DNA from: an uncultured Prevotellaceae bacterium | Lineage (GTDB): Bacteria; Bacteroidota; Bacteroidia; Bacteroidales; Muribaculaceae | DNA length: 64,000 bases | NCBI GenBank assembly: GCA_947167995.1 | Contig: CAMVKS010000009.1 | Coordinates: forward strand, 1 to 64,000 | Direction: 5' to 3' | Shown here: positions 55,081 to 62,620 of the stretch, one piece after another | How the letters are laid out: each line of letters begins with the position of its first letter | Numbering within the stretch: the first letter of the stretch is position 1 | Program-made: the position numbers and the translations under genes | Notes under the pieces: generated by a model | Seen by the model: only the letters and a program-made list of their open reading frames with translations | Database searches by the model: none | What the model was told of the DNA's origin: nothing

Positions 55081-55704
55081 ATGACACAGTTCAAACATAT
55101 TATATTTGACTTTGACGGGACGATTGCTGATACATCACACATCATAACTGCTACTATGCAGGCAACAATGCGTGAGATGGGACTCGAAGTGGCAACCACT
55201 GAAGCGATAAAAAAGGTGATAGGACTGCCTCTGAAGGACTGCTTCGGAAATATATACCAAGGCATGAATGATGAGGAGATGACACGGTGCGCAGAAACAT
55301 ACTGCAGAATATTCGATATTAACAAGGACTCACTGACTCCTGCCCTATTCCCACATGTTAAGGAGACCCTGTGCTATCTGAGACGGCAAGGCGTGACATT
55401 GAGCGTGGATTCGTCACGATCGCATGGCTCTCTGACGGAACTGCTCGAAAGGAATGACGTGGGGCAACTGTTTTCTGTGATAGTGGGTGTCGATGACGTG
55501 GATCAGGCGAAACCGCACCCTGAGGGGGTGATGAGAATTCTTGAGGCAACGGGAACTCAACGCGAAACGGCTCTGCTCGTGGGTGATATGCCAGTGGATA
55601 TGTCAATGGGAAGGAACGCGGGAATAAGGACCTGCGCCGTGACTTACGGAAACTCGACAAAAACAGAACTACTCAAATCACAACCGGACTTTTTTTATAG
55701 ATAG
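55081..55704 (+). CDS. HAD-superfamily hydrolase (phosphoglycolate phosphatase-like)
   Basis: A 207-residue HAD phosphatase. The nucleophile motif IIFDFDGTIADT lies at residues 6-17, the motif II serine in LSVDSSRSHGSL, the lysine in QAKPHPEGV and the final acidic motif LLVGDMPVDMSMG. The helical cap between residues 17 and 80 is of the C1 type used by Gph and beta-phosphoglucomutase enzymes. The exact substrate is unknown. ATG 55081 is chosen over the upstream TTG. Confidence 0.88.
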   Translation: MTQFKHIIFDFDGTIADTSHIITATMQATMREMGLEVATTEAIKKVIGLPLKDCFGNIYQGMNDEEMTRCAETYCRIFDINKDSLTPALFPHVKETLCYLRRQGVTLSVDSSRSHGSLTELLERNDVGQLFSVIVGVDDVDQAKPHPEGVMRILEATGTQRETALLVGDMPVDMSMGRNAGIRTCAVTYGNSTKTELLKSQPDFFYR

Positions 55705-55934
55705 CTTTGACGAATTATTATGGCTTGAATGTTCTCTTGTATAATTGAATAATAGGATGCTTGCTTTTTGAACTCTAAATAATAATTATGAAAATAATAA
55801 TCTTTTAGATTTGTTTTTCATCATGATAACGTTAATCATTTTTTATCGGTAATCTTTATTTTGTCTCTTCTGTCTTGCGACATTCAGTCGTTGAAGCCTT
55901 CGTTTTAGAAAGTTGTAACAATTGGATGAAATAA

Positions 55935-55966
55935 AAAGAGGGTGTGCGCGCACACCCTCTTTATTT
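55935..55966. terminator. 28-base perfect palindromic terminator
   Basis: AAAGAGGGTGTGCG is followed directly by its complement (55935-55962) and flanked by T-rich sequence on the + side and A-rich sequence on the left, so it works in both directions. It is the likely terminator of the minus operon ending at 55966. Confidence 0.8.
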
Positions 55967-56028
55967 TAGTATAGATAGATTGCACATTCTATTGCCATGA
56001 CGACAACCAAGATAACAATGGCAACCAT
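55966..56028 (-). CDS. 20-residue hydrophobic peptide ORF
   Basis: A 20-codon frame starting with ATG five bases after the stop of the regulator gene. The peptide, MVAIVILVVVMAIECAIYLY, is a single membrane-span-like helix with one Glu and one Cys. It ends next to the terminator palindrome. A small membrane protein of the operon is possible, but a chance frame cannot be excluded; no strong ribosome-binding site is visible. Confidence 0.35.
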   Translation of the reverse strand: MVAIVILVVVMAIECAIYLY

Positions 56029-56033
56029 AGCTT

Positions 56034-56321
56034 TTATTCCACTTTAAGATAGTCGCGCAGAGCGTTCACATATTCTTCAAATGCTTCCTTGCCAGTTTCG
56101 GTCACACTGCACAAGGTGAGCGGCTTCTTTCCTTGGAATTTCTTCTCGACAGTGATATACCCTGCCGTTACCAGTTTGTCGAGCTGAACACTCAGATTGC
56201 CAGCAGTGGCTTGCGTTTGCTCTTTGATGAAGACGAAGCTCGCTTCTTCGCAGTTCATCAAGATAGACATGATAGCCAGTCGCAATTGAGAGTGCAACAA
56301 TGGATTCAGTTCTTTTAGCAT
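56034..56321 (-). CDS. Winged-helix transcriptional regulator
   Basis: The 95-residue protein is a compact winged-helix DNA-binding domain: LHSQLRLAIMSILM helix, then ATAGNLSVQLDKLVTAGYITVEK as recognition helix and wing, with a second hydrophobic helix at the end. This is the HTH_27/ArsR-like type common in Bacteroidota next to membrane-protein genes. It has no metal-binding cysteine pair. It overlaps the membrane protein gene by seven bases, so the two are expressed together and the regulator may control the operon. Confidence 0.85.
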   Translation of the reverse strand: MLKELNPLLHSQLRLAIMSILMNCEEASFVFIKEQTQATAGNLSVQLDKLVTAGYITVEKKFQGKKPLTLCSVTETGKEAFEEYVNALRDYLKVE

Positions 56322-56950
56322 TGCTTCTTGGCTTTAGCGTTCAAAATATGTCCAGGAATAATCATCGTTACAACGAAGCACAAAACGAACAAAGGTATTA
56401 CCCATGATATAGCGAGTTGCACATTGGCTACCACACAGCACATCACAAAGACTCCCGCAAGCATACTGATACATCCCCCAATTATCATCGATTTTTCTTG
56501 AATGATGCAACCTTGCATGTTGGCTCCAAAGCCAGCCAGCAAAAAGGCGAGAATCAGCATTACTACCCATGTGTCTTTGCCAAAAAACTGAAACCCAATC
56601 GACAATAATGTCCCCAGGGCAAAAGCACATCCTATCGTACACCACAGGTTGCTGGTGAGACGGTCAACATAGGTCTTAGGGGTTTTCTCGATGCGACCTT
56701 TGTCTTTGCGCAATATTACAAGCATTCCTATTCCTCCCACTATCCAGATGAGGAACCAAAGCCAGTTGCACGCGGGATTGCCATTTGTCAATATTAACGA
56801 CACGCCCACGAGAAGGCCAACGATAGCACTAACATAGCCCCACCACAACAGCAGGTTACCCTGACCAATGTGCATGTGGCGCTTTGTCTTGTTAATCATC
56901 TGAGTGATCAACTCCAAACTCTCTTGATTGTTTAATTTCTTGTCTTCCAT
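56315..56950 (-). CDS. Multi-pass membrane protein of unknown function
   Basis: The 211-residue protein has about six transmembrane helices (roughly residues 33-55, 63-80, 104-122, 128-147, 152-172 and 178-198) after a charged N-terminus (residues 1-30). It pairs with a winged-helix regulator, a combination frequent in Bacteroidota, but no function is known. The promoter at 57012-57042 serves this operon. Confidence 0.8.
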   Translation of the reverse strand: MEDKKLNNQESLELITQMINKTKRHMHIGQGNLLLWWGYVSAIVGLLVGVSLILTNGNPACNWLWFLIWIVGGIGMLVILRKDKGRIEKTPKTYVDRLTSNLWCTIGCAFALGTLLSIGFQFFGKDTWVVMLILAFLLAGFGANMQGCIIQEKSMIIGGCISMLAGVFVMCCVVANVQLAISWVIPLFVLCFVVTMIIPGHILNAKAKKQC

Positions 56951-57011
56951 ATTTTCCTTACATAACTTAAATGGTGAATAAAATATTTTCCTCAGATTTA
57001 TAAATCTGTTG

Positions 57012-57042
57012 CAAAGATAAAGTAGTTTATTTTATAAACCAA
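57012..57042 (-). promoter_or_regulatory. Promoter of the membrane protein/regulator operon
   Basis: On the minus strand TTG (57040-57042) and TATCTTTG (57012-57019) are 20 bases apart. Confidence 0.75.
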
Positions 57043-57151
57043 ATATTTTAGCAACTTTTTTACACTGAAACACAAAAACTACCATTTTAGATAAAAGTAT
57101 TCATAAAAAACGCCTCTGTGAGAAATCACAGAAGCGAAACAAAAAAGCATG

Positions 57152-57223
57152 TGAACCCATGGGGAGTCGAACCCCAATCGAAGGAACCGGAATCCTTTAT
57201 TCTATCCATTGAACTATGGGTCC
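57152..57223 (-). tRNA. tRNA-Arg (CCG)
   Basis: The 72-base minus-strand sequence folds as a cloverleaf: acceptor GGACCCA with TGGGTTC, a short D arm, an anticodon stem AAGGA/TCCTT around the loop TTCCGGT (anticodon CCG) and a T arm with GGGGTTCGACTCCCC. CCG reads the arginine codon CGG. CCA is not encoded. Confidence 0.95.
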
Positions 57224-57281
57224 TGCTACAAAATGGGAATTCATTATAAATATATAACAAATTTTCCCACAATTTGCGGTG

Positions 57282-57312
57282 CAAAAGTAGTGAATAATTT
57301 GTATCTTTGCAA
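57282..57312 (-). promoter_or_regulatory. Promoter of tRNA-Arg
   Basis: On the minus strand TTG (57310-57312) and TACTTTTG (57282-57289) are 20 bases apart. The spacer contains the -7 box of the divergent ung gene. Confidence 0.7.
57302..57309 (+). promoter_or_regulatory. -7 box of ung
   Basis: TATCTTTG, 31 bases before the ung ATG. The box lies inside the tRNA-Arg promoter on the other strand. Confidence 0.55.
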
Positions 57313-57340
57313 AAATCATCAATCTATTTTGAGTTTATTC

Positions 57341-58009
57341 ATGGCTATTAATGTAAGAATTGAAGAGAGCTGGCGACAAGAACTCGCCGATGTGTGGGAA
57401 AAAGAGTATTTTTCTCGACTAACGGAATTTGTGCGAGAAGAGTATCGCCAAAGACAGATATTTCCACCTGGGAAACAGATTTTTGCGGCCTTCGATGCGA
57501 CGCCATTCCATGAGGTGAAAGTTGTGATTCTTGGACAAGATCCTTATCATGACACAGGTCAAGCCAATGGATTGTGCTTCTCGGTCAATGACGGCATCCC
57601 TTTCCCTCCTTCACTTCAAAATATCTTTAAAGAAGTCCACGACGATACCGGTGCCCCCATTCCCAGCAGTGGCGACTTGAGACGATGGGCAAGGCAAGGC
57701 GTGCTGCTGCTCAACTCCACTCTCACCGTCGAAGCTCATCGCGCAGGTTCTCACCAGAACCGAGGCTGGGAGCTTTTCACCGACGAGGTCATAGCCCATC
57801 TTGCCAGTCATCGCGAGCACCTGGTGTTCATCCTGTGGGGCAGCTATGCGATAAGAAAAGGGTCATTCATCGACCGCACTCGCCACCTGGTGTTAACATC
57901 GCCCCACCCCTCGCCATTGAGCGCTTATAGAGGCTTCTTCGGCAACCATCATTTCACTCTTGCCAACGACTATCTGCGCCAGCACGGCAAGCAACCCATT
58001 ACATGGTAA
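57341..58009 (+). CDS. ung: Uracil-DNA glycosylase
   Basis: A 222-residue family 1 enzyme that removes uracil from DNA. VVILGQDPYHDTGQANGLCFSV holds the catalytic aspartate, LLLNSTLTV the uracil-binding segment and LTSPHPSPLSAYRGFFGNHHF the active-site histidine and leucine loop. The open frame extends 44 codons upstream through tRNA-side sequence, but MAINVRIEESW at 57341 is the normal family start and follows the -7 box. Confidence 0.96.
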   Translation: MAINVRIEESWRQELADVWEKEYFSRLTEFVREEYRQRQIFPPGKQIFAAFDATPFHEVKVVILGQDPYHDTGQANGLCFSVNDGIPFPPSLQNIFKEVHDDTGAPIPSSGDLRRWARQGVLLLNSTLTVEAHRAGSHQNRGWELFTDEVIAHLASHREHLVFILWGSYAIRKGSFIDRTRHLVLTSPHPSPLSAYRGFFGNHHFTLANDYLRQHGKQPITW

Positions 58010-58053
58010 TGTTTTTTTATTGCCAAAAAATGCAGTAATTGCCAAGAAATACC

Positions 58054-58061
58054 TACCTTTG
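58054..58061 (+). promoter_or_regulatory. -7 box of typA
   Basis: TACCTTTG, 35 bases before the typA start. No TTG lies at the usual -33 distance. Confidence 0.5.
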
Positions 58062-58096
58062 CACAGCGAAACGAAATTATAAGGTAATAAAAGAAT

Positions 58097-59914
58097 ATGC
58101 AGAACATAAGAAACGTCGCCATTATTGCTCATGTCGATCACGGCAAGACCACCCTTGTCGACAAGATGCTCGCTGCAGGAAATCTGTTCCGCGACAACCA
58201 AGTGGTGGGAACGCAAATCCTTGACAGCAACGACCTTGAGCGAGAACGTGGCATTACAATCCTATCAAAAAACGTCTCTATAAATTATAAAGATTATAAA
58301 ATCAACATCATCGACACTCCGGGTCATAGCGACTTTGGTGGTGAGGTGGAGCGTGTATTAAACATGGCCGACGGATGCTTGCTGCTTGTTGATGCCTTCG
58401 AGGGTCCAATGCCTCAAACACGCTTTGTGCTTCAAAAAGCCATCCAGATTGGCCTCAAGCCCATCGTAGTGATCAACAAGGTTGACAAGCCCAACTGCCG
58501 TCCCGACGAAGTTCAAGAGGCGGTCTTCGACCTGATGTTCAACCTTGACGCCACCGAGGACCAACTTGACTTCCCCACCATCTTTGGCTCGGCCAAGAAT
58601 GGCTGGATGAGTAATGACTGGCGCCAGCCCACCGACAACATCACAGCAGTGCTTGACGCTATCATTGACTACATTCCTGCACCCAAAGTTGTTGAAGGCG
58701 ACCCGCAGATGCTAATAACCTCACTCGATTACAACACCTATGTGGGGCGCATCGCAGTGGGACGTGTGCATCGTGGTGAGCTGCGCGATGGTATGGACGT
58801 GGGACTGTGCAAGAAAGACGGTACCATAGCACGCCAGCGCATCAAGGAGTTGAGAGTGTTTGAAGGCATGGGGCAAAAGCACGTTGACAGCGTTCAATGC
58901 GGCGACATATGTGCAATTATCGGTCTTGACGGCTTTGAGATTGGCGACACTGTAACATGTCTCGACAATCCCGAACCTCTACCCCGAATCGCCATCGACG
59001 AGCCCACCATGTCGATGCTCTTCACCATCAACGACTCTCCGTTCTTTGGCAAAGAAGGCAAATATGTCACTTCACGTCACATCCATGACCGACTCATGCA
59101 CGAGCTCGATAAAAATCTTGCTCTCCGAGTTGAAAAAAGCGAGGATGATGATTCATGGATTGTCTTTGGACGAGGTGTACTCCACTTGAGCGTTCTTATC
59201 GAGGAAATGCGACGTGAAGGCTATGAACTGCAAGTGGGTCAACCACAAGTCATCGTCAAGGAGATTGACGGCGTAAAATGCGAGCCTATCGAGACTCTCA
59301 CTATAAACGTTCCCGAGGAATACTCGAGCAAGATGATCGACATGGTCACCCGCCGCAAGGGAGAGATGACCATGATGGAGACTCAAAACGATCGCATTCA
59401 CATGGAATTCAAGATTCCTTCCCGTGGCATAATCGGTCTGCGAACCAATGTACTCACAGCCAGTGCCGGCGAGGCTATCATGGCGCACCGCTTCTCATGC
59501 TATGAGCCATGGAAAGGCGAAATCGTGAGACGCGTGAACGGTTCTATCATCGCAATGGAAGGAGGTACTGCTTATGCCTATTCCATCGACAAGTTGCAGG
59601 ATCGTGGCCGCTTCTTCATCTTCCCTCAAGAAGAAGTCTATGCAGGTCAGGTTGTTGGCGAGCATACCAAGGAAAAAGACCTTGTTGTAAATGTCACCAA
59701 GAACAAGAAACTCACTAACATGCGTGCCAGCGGAGCCGATGACAAAACTCGCATCATTCCGCCCATCGTTTTCAGCCTTGAAGAGGCTCTCGAGTATATC
59801 AAGGCCGATGAATATGTGGAAATCACTCCAGGCCATCTGCGCATGCGCAAGATCATCCTCGATGAGATAGAACGCAAGCATCAGGCCAAGCTGCGCGGAG
59901 AAAGTGAAGAATGA
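58097..59914 (+). CDS. typA: Translational GTPase TypA/BipA
   Basis: A 605-residue ribosome-associated GTPase. GTP-binding motifs: AHVDHGKTTLVDKML (residues about 12-26), ERERGITI switch I, DTPGHSDFGGE and NKVDK. An EF-Tu-like domain II, EF-G-like domains III and V, and the C-terminal TypA-specific domain (ADEYVEITPGHLRMRK) follow. It is involved in ribosome assembly and stress adaptation. It is followed at 29 bases by a Sel1-repeat gene in the same direction. Confidence 0.96.
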   Translation: MQNIRNVAIIAHVDHGKTTLVDKMLAAGNLFRDNQVVGTQILDSNDLERERGITILSKNVSINYKDYKINIIDTPGHSDFGGEVERVLNMADGCLLLVDAFEGPMPQTRFVLQKAIQIGLKPIVVINKVDKPNCRPDEVQEAVFDLMFNLDATEDQLDFPTIFGSAKNGWMSNDWRQPTDNITAVLDAIIDYIPAPKVVEGDPQMLITSLDYNTYVGRIAVGRVHRGELRDGMDVGLCKKDGTIARQRIKELRVFEGMGQKHVDSVQCGDICAIIGLDGFEIGDTVTCLDNPEPLPRIAIDEPTMSMLFTINDSPFFGKEGKYVTSRHIHDRLMHELDKNLALRVEKSEDDDSWIVFGRGVLHLSVLIEEMRREGYELQVGQPQVIVKEIDGVKCEPIETLTINVPEEYSSKMIDMVTRRKGEMTMMETQNDRIHMEFKIPSRGIIGLRTNVLTASAGEAIMAHRFSCYEPWKGEIVRRVNGSIIAMEGGTAYAYSIDKLQDRGRFFIFPQEEVYAGQVVGEHTKEKDLVVNVTKNKKLTNMRASGADDKTRIIPPIVFSLEEALEYIKADEYVEITPGHLRMRKIILDEIERKHQAKLRGESEE

Positions 59915-59942
59915 ATTGTTTAAACTCTATAATATTATTACT

Positions 59943-60512
59943 ATGAAGAAATCACACAAACTCTGGGGAATAATGATTCTCATTGCTTTACTCGCCACCG
60001 TTTATGCGCCCGAGACTCAAGCACGCCCTAAGCGTGACTTGAAGAAGGAAGCTGTTGAAGACCTGCTGCGAGAAGGCGTCAATTGCTTTGAGGCAGGAAA
60101 CTATCAAGAAGCGGTTGAATATTTTGAAGCTGCTCACAAGAAAGGTAACATTCGAGCCACCCACAATCTTGCAATATGCTATGCCGAGGGCAAGGGTGTT
60201 CAACAAGATTACAAAAAAGCTTTCAAACTCTACGAGAAAGCTGCCAAGAAAGGCTATGTCGATTCTCAAGTGGCTGTTGGACAGATGTACATGAACGGAT
60301 ATGGTGTAAAAAAGGACTACAAAAAAGCCATTAAATGGCTGGAAAAAGCAGCCAAACAAGGCGACAGCGATGCCATGTATCTCATTGGCAAGTGCTATTA
60401 TTATGGTGGCAATGGCATTAAGAAAGATATAAACAAGGCCCGAGAATGGATTAGCAAGTCGGCAGCTCTCGGCAATGAGACCGCCATCGACAACCTACCC
60501 AAGTTACAATAG
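59943..60512 (+). CDS. Exported Sel1-repeat protein
   Basis: The 189-residue protein has a signal peptide (residues 1-27, cleavage after TQA) and a TPR-like helix pair followed by about three Sel1 repeats of 36 residues: ATHNLAICYAEGKGVQQDYKKA, SQVAVGQMYMNGYGVKKDYK and AMYLIGKCYYYGGNGIKKDI. Such proteins are usually periplasmic or secreted adaptors. An upstream in-frame ATG (59904) overlaps typA; ATG 59943 starts the signal peptide. It shows what the intact form of the damaged Sel1 gene at 32.2 kb would look like. Confidence 0.9.
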   Translation: MKKSHKLWGIMILIALLATVYAPETQARPKRDLKKEAVEDLLREGVNCFEAGNYQEAVEYFEAAHKKGNIRATHNLAICYAEGKGVQQDYKKAFKLYEKAAKKGYVDSQVAVGQMYMNGYGVKKDYKKAIKWLEKAAKQGDSDAMYLIGKCYYYGGNGIKKDINKAREWISKSAALGNETAIDNLPKLQ

Positions 60513-60648
60513 ACACGACGAGAAAAGCAGTATTAGACACATTTTTTGCAATTTATCATCACATCTGCCATATCAGTTATCAAGACTTGATTTATGGCAG
60601 ATTTTTTACTCTACAACATTTCAAAAACCAAAAAAACATTAAAATGAC

Positions 60649-60678
60649 TTGTTATGTGATGAATATTGTGTAACTTTG
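60649..60678 (+). promoter_or_regulatory. Promoter of bamD
   Basis: TTG at 60649-60651 and TAACTTTG at 60671-60678 are 19 bases apart. Confidence 0.75.
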
Positions 60679-60703
60679 CAAGTTAATAATCGAAACTGTT
60701 GAA

Positions 60704-61510
60704 ATGAAACACCGTTTTCTTATCATATTATCTCTTCTTGCCATCCTTTCGGGGTGTGGTGAGTACAACAAAGTGCTCAAAAGCTATGACTACAATCTAA
60801 AGTATGATTATGCCAAAAAGGCTTTTGAGAACAAGAAATATACCCAGGCCTATACTATCCTCGCCGATTTGGTGCCAATTTTCAAAGGTACCGAGAAGGG
60901 TGAAGAATGCCTTTACCTGCTTGGATTGAGCTACTATGAGAATCACGATTACCTCAATTCGGGTTCATATTTCAGGCAGTATTACACTCAATATCCCAGA
61001 GGACGATATGCCGAGCTTGCAAGATTCTATGCCGGATACGGCTACTACCTTGACTCCCCTGAGCCTCAGCTGGACCAGAGCGAGACTCTCAGAGCCATAG
61101 AAGAACTTCAGGCGTTTATCGACTATTTCCCCAAAAGCGACAAAGTGGCTATTGCCCAGAATGCAATTTTTGAGTTGCAAGACAAACTTGTGCTCAAAGA
61201 ACTTGAAAATGCTCAACTATACTTCAACCTGGGCGGATATTTGGGAAACAACTATGAGAGTGCTGTCATCACAGCCAAGAACGCCATCAAGGACTATCCT
61301 TACACAAAGTACAAGGAAAAACTTGAATTCCTTATTCTCAAATCAAGATTCAAAGAGGCTCAAATGAGCGTAGACGAGAAAAAGGAAGAACGATTCAGAA
61401 CTGTAGTGGATGAATATTATGCATTCATCAATGACTTCCCCAACAGCGAGAATCGTAAAGAAGCCGATAACATGTTTAAGGTTGCCGACAAATTCTTAAA
61501 CGGAAAATAA
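60704..61510 (+). CDS. bamD: Outer-membrane assembly lipoprotein BamD
   Basis: A 268-residue lipoprotein of the BAM complex that inserts outer-membrane beta-barrels. The lipobox is ILSGC (Cys18). The mature part consists of TPR-like helix pairs (YAKKAFENKKYTQAYTILADL, then SGSYFRQYYTQYPRGRYAELA and IEELQAFIDYFPKSDKVAIA) with the BamD spacing. In many Bacteroidota it precedes the omega-like subunit gene, as here (31 bases). Confidence 0.94.
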   Translation: MKHRFLIILSLLAILSGCGEYNKVLKSYDYNLKYDYAKKAFENKKYTQAYTILADLVPIFKGTEKGEECLYLLGLSYYENHDYLNSGSYFRQYYTQYPRGRYAELARFYAGYGYYLDSPEPQLDQSETLRAIEELQAFIDYFPKSDKVAIAQNAIFELQDKLVLKELENAQLYFNLGGYLGNNYESAVITAKNAIKDYPYTKYKEKLEFLILKSRFKEAQMSVDEKKEERFRTVVDEYYAFINDFPNSENRKEADNMFKVADKFLNGK

Positions 61511-61541
61511 ATAACATCACACTAATAAACGAAACATAACA

Positions 61542-61886
61542 ATGGCTATCGATTACAAGAAATCAAACGCTCCACAAAACACCACAGTTCACGACCTCAT
61601 TGACCTGGCAGAACAAACAGGCAACATCTATGAGACCGTTGCTATTATTGGCAAACGTGCCAACCAGATCTCGGCCGACATGAAGAACGACCTTGAGAAG
61701 AAGCTCCAAGAGTTCACTGAGAAGACCGATAACTTAGAAGAAATCTCGGAAAATCGCGAACAAATTGAGATCTCGAAATACTACGAGAAGCTTCCCAAGC
61801 CGACCCTTATAGCAACCAAGGAATATGAGGATGGCAAACTGTATTATCGCAATAAGAGCAAAGAGAAAGAGGGCATCGACTTCTAA
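61542..61886 (+). CDS. rpoZ: RNA polymerase omega-like (Rpb6 family) subunit
   Basis: The 114-residue protein matches the Bacteroidota omega subunit: AEQTGNIYETVAIIGKRANQI is the conserved helix that clamps the beta' subunit. The C-terminal part (KLPKPTLIATKEYEDGKLYY) is specific to the phylum. It follows bamD, with the same promoter, and ends at the strong terminator at 61924. Confidence 0.88.
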   Translation: MAIDYKKSNAPQNTTVHDLIDLAEQTGNIYETVAIIGKRANQISADMKNDLEKKLQEFTEKTDNLEEISENREQIEISKYYEKLPKPTLIATKEYEDGKLYYRNKSKEKEGIDF

Positions 61887-61923
61887 TAATCGACGCACCC
61901 CTATTTACTAAGACAAGAAATCA

Positions 61924-61967
61924 TGAGCCGCGACTCTCAATGAGGAAGTCGCGGCTCACGTTTTTTC
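61924..61967 (+). terminator. Terminator of the bamD-omega transcript
   Basis: TGAGCCGCGACT pairs with AGTCGCGGCTCA, and CGTTTTTTCTT follows. Confidence 0.85.
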
Positions 61968-61990
61968 TTAATGCTATAAAAGCTAAATGT

Positions 61991-62458
61991 TTAGAACTTG
62001 TACTTGAAACCGAGGCCAGTAACACTCTGATTCATGTCCTTGAGGATTTGGAAACGCTCCTCAACATAGAATGCGAAGCGGTTGTTAATAGTATACTCAC
62101 CTCCAACGCCCACATTAGCACCAAAGCGGTTAACACCATCAAAACCATCGGGAGTAACTCTTGCATAAGAGAAACCAGCCAAAGGATAGATGGCAAACTT
62201 ATTGCTTGTGTGAATCAAGTAATGCAGGTTTAGGTTTACATTGAAAGCATTCACGTGATCGCTCTCAAAATAGTAAATGAACTCGGGCTCAATTCTAAAG
62301 TTGTTAACAAACTCATACTGGAAGTTAAGCCCAAGACCTACCATTGAGTGTTTAGAGGCATAGTTGAACTGTGCACCAAATGCCTTCTCACCTTGAGCTG
62401 CACTCATCGAGAACACACCTGCCAAAGCCACAAGGCTCAAAATCAAAAATTTCTTCAT
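61991..62458 (-). CDS. Outer-membrane beta-barrel protein
   Basis: The 155-residue protein has a signal peptide (residues 1-20) and eight alternating hydrophobic strands that would form a small OmpX/OmpW-like barrel, with aromatic strand ends (NFRIEPEFIYYFESD, RFAFYVEERFQIL) and a C-terminal Phe (GLGFKYKF), the usual BAM signal. Function unknown. It is transcribed alone from the promoter at 62516-62546. Confidence 0.88.
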   Translation of the reverse strand: MKKFLILSLVALAGVFSMSAAQGEKAFGAQFNYASKHSMVGLGLNFQYEFVNNFRIEPEFIYYFESDHVNAFNVNLNLHYLIHTSNKFAIYPLAGFSYARVTPDGFDGVNRFGANVGVGGEYTINNRFAFYVEERFQILKDMNQSVTGLGFKYKF

Positions 62459-62515
62459 AATAATAAATTTTTAAATTATTAATTATCTTAGCTTGATATC
62501 TAAATAATTTCGCTG

Positions 62516-62546
62516 CAAAATTAGCACTTTTAATTATTATAAACAA
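62516..62546 (-). promoter_or_regulatory. Promoter of the beta-barrel protein
   Basis: On the minus strand TTG (62544-62546) and TAATTTTG (62516-62523) are 20 bases apart. The -33 element touches the gdhA terminator stem. Confidence 0.75.
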
Positions 62547-62577
62547 ATGTCTGCTCCCAAAAATGGAAGCAGACATT
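62546..62577 (-). terminator. Terminator of gdhA
   Basis: On the minus strand AATGTCTGCT pairs with AGCAGACATT around a 12-base loop, and TGTTTATAAT follows. Confidence 0.65.
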
Positions 62578-62620
62578 GCAGTTATATTATCTATTGTTAT
62601 ATCAATTGCTGATATTTGGA

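Noticed and set aside
54891-55325. Minus-strand open frame of 144 codons near the HAD gene
   Set aside because: It covers the start of the HAD gene in antisense and reads as low-complexity hydrophobic sequence without motifs.
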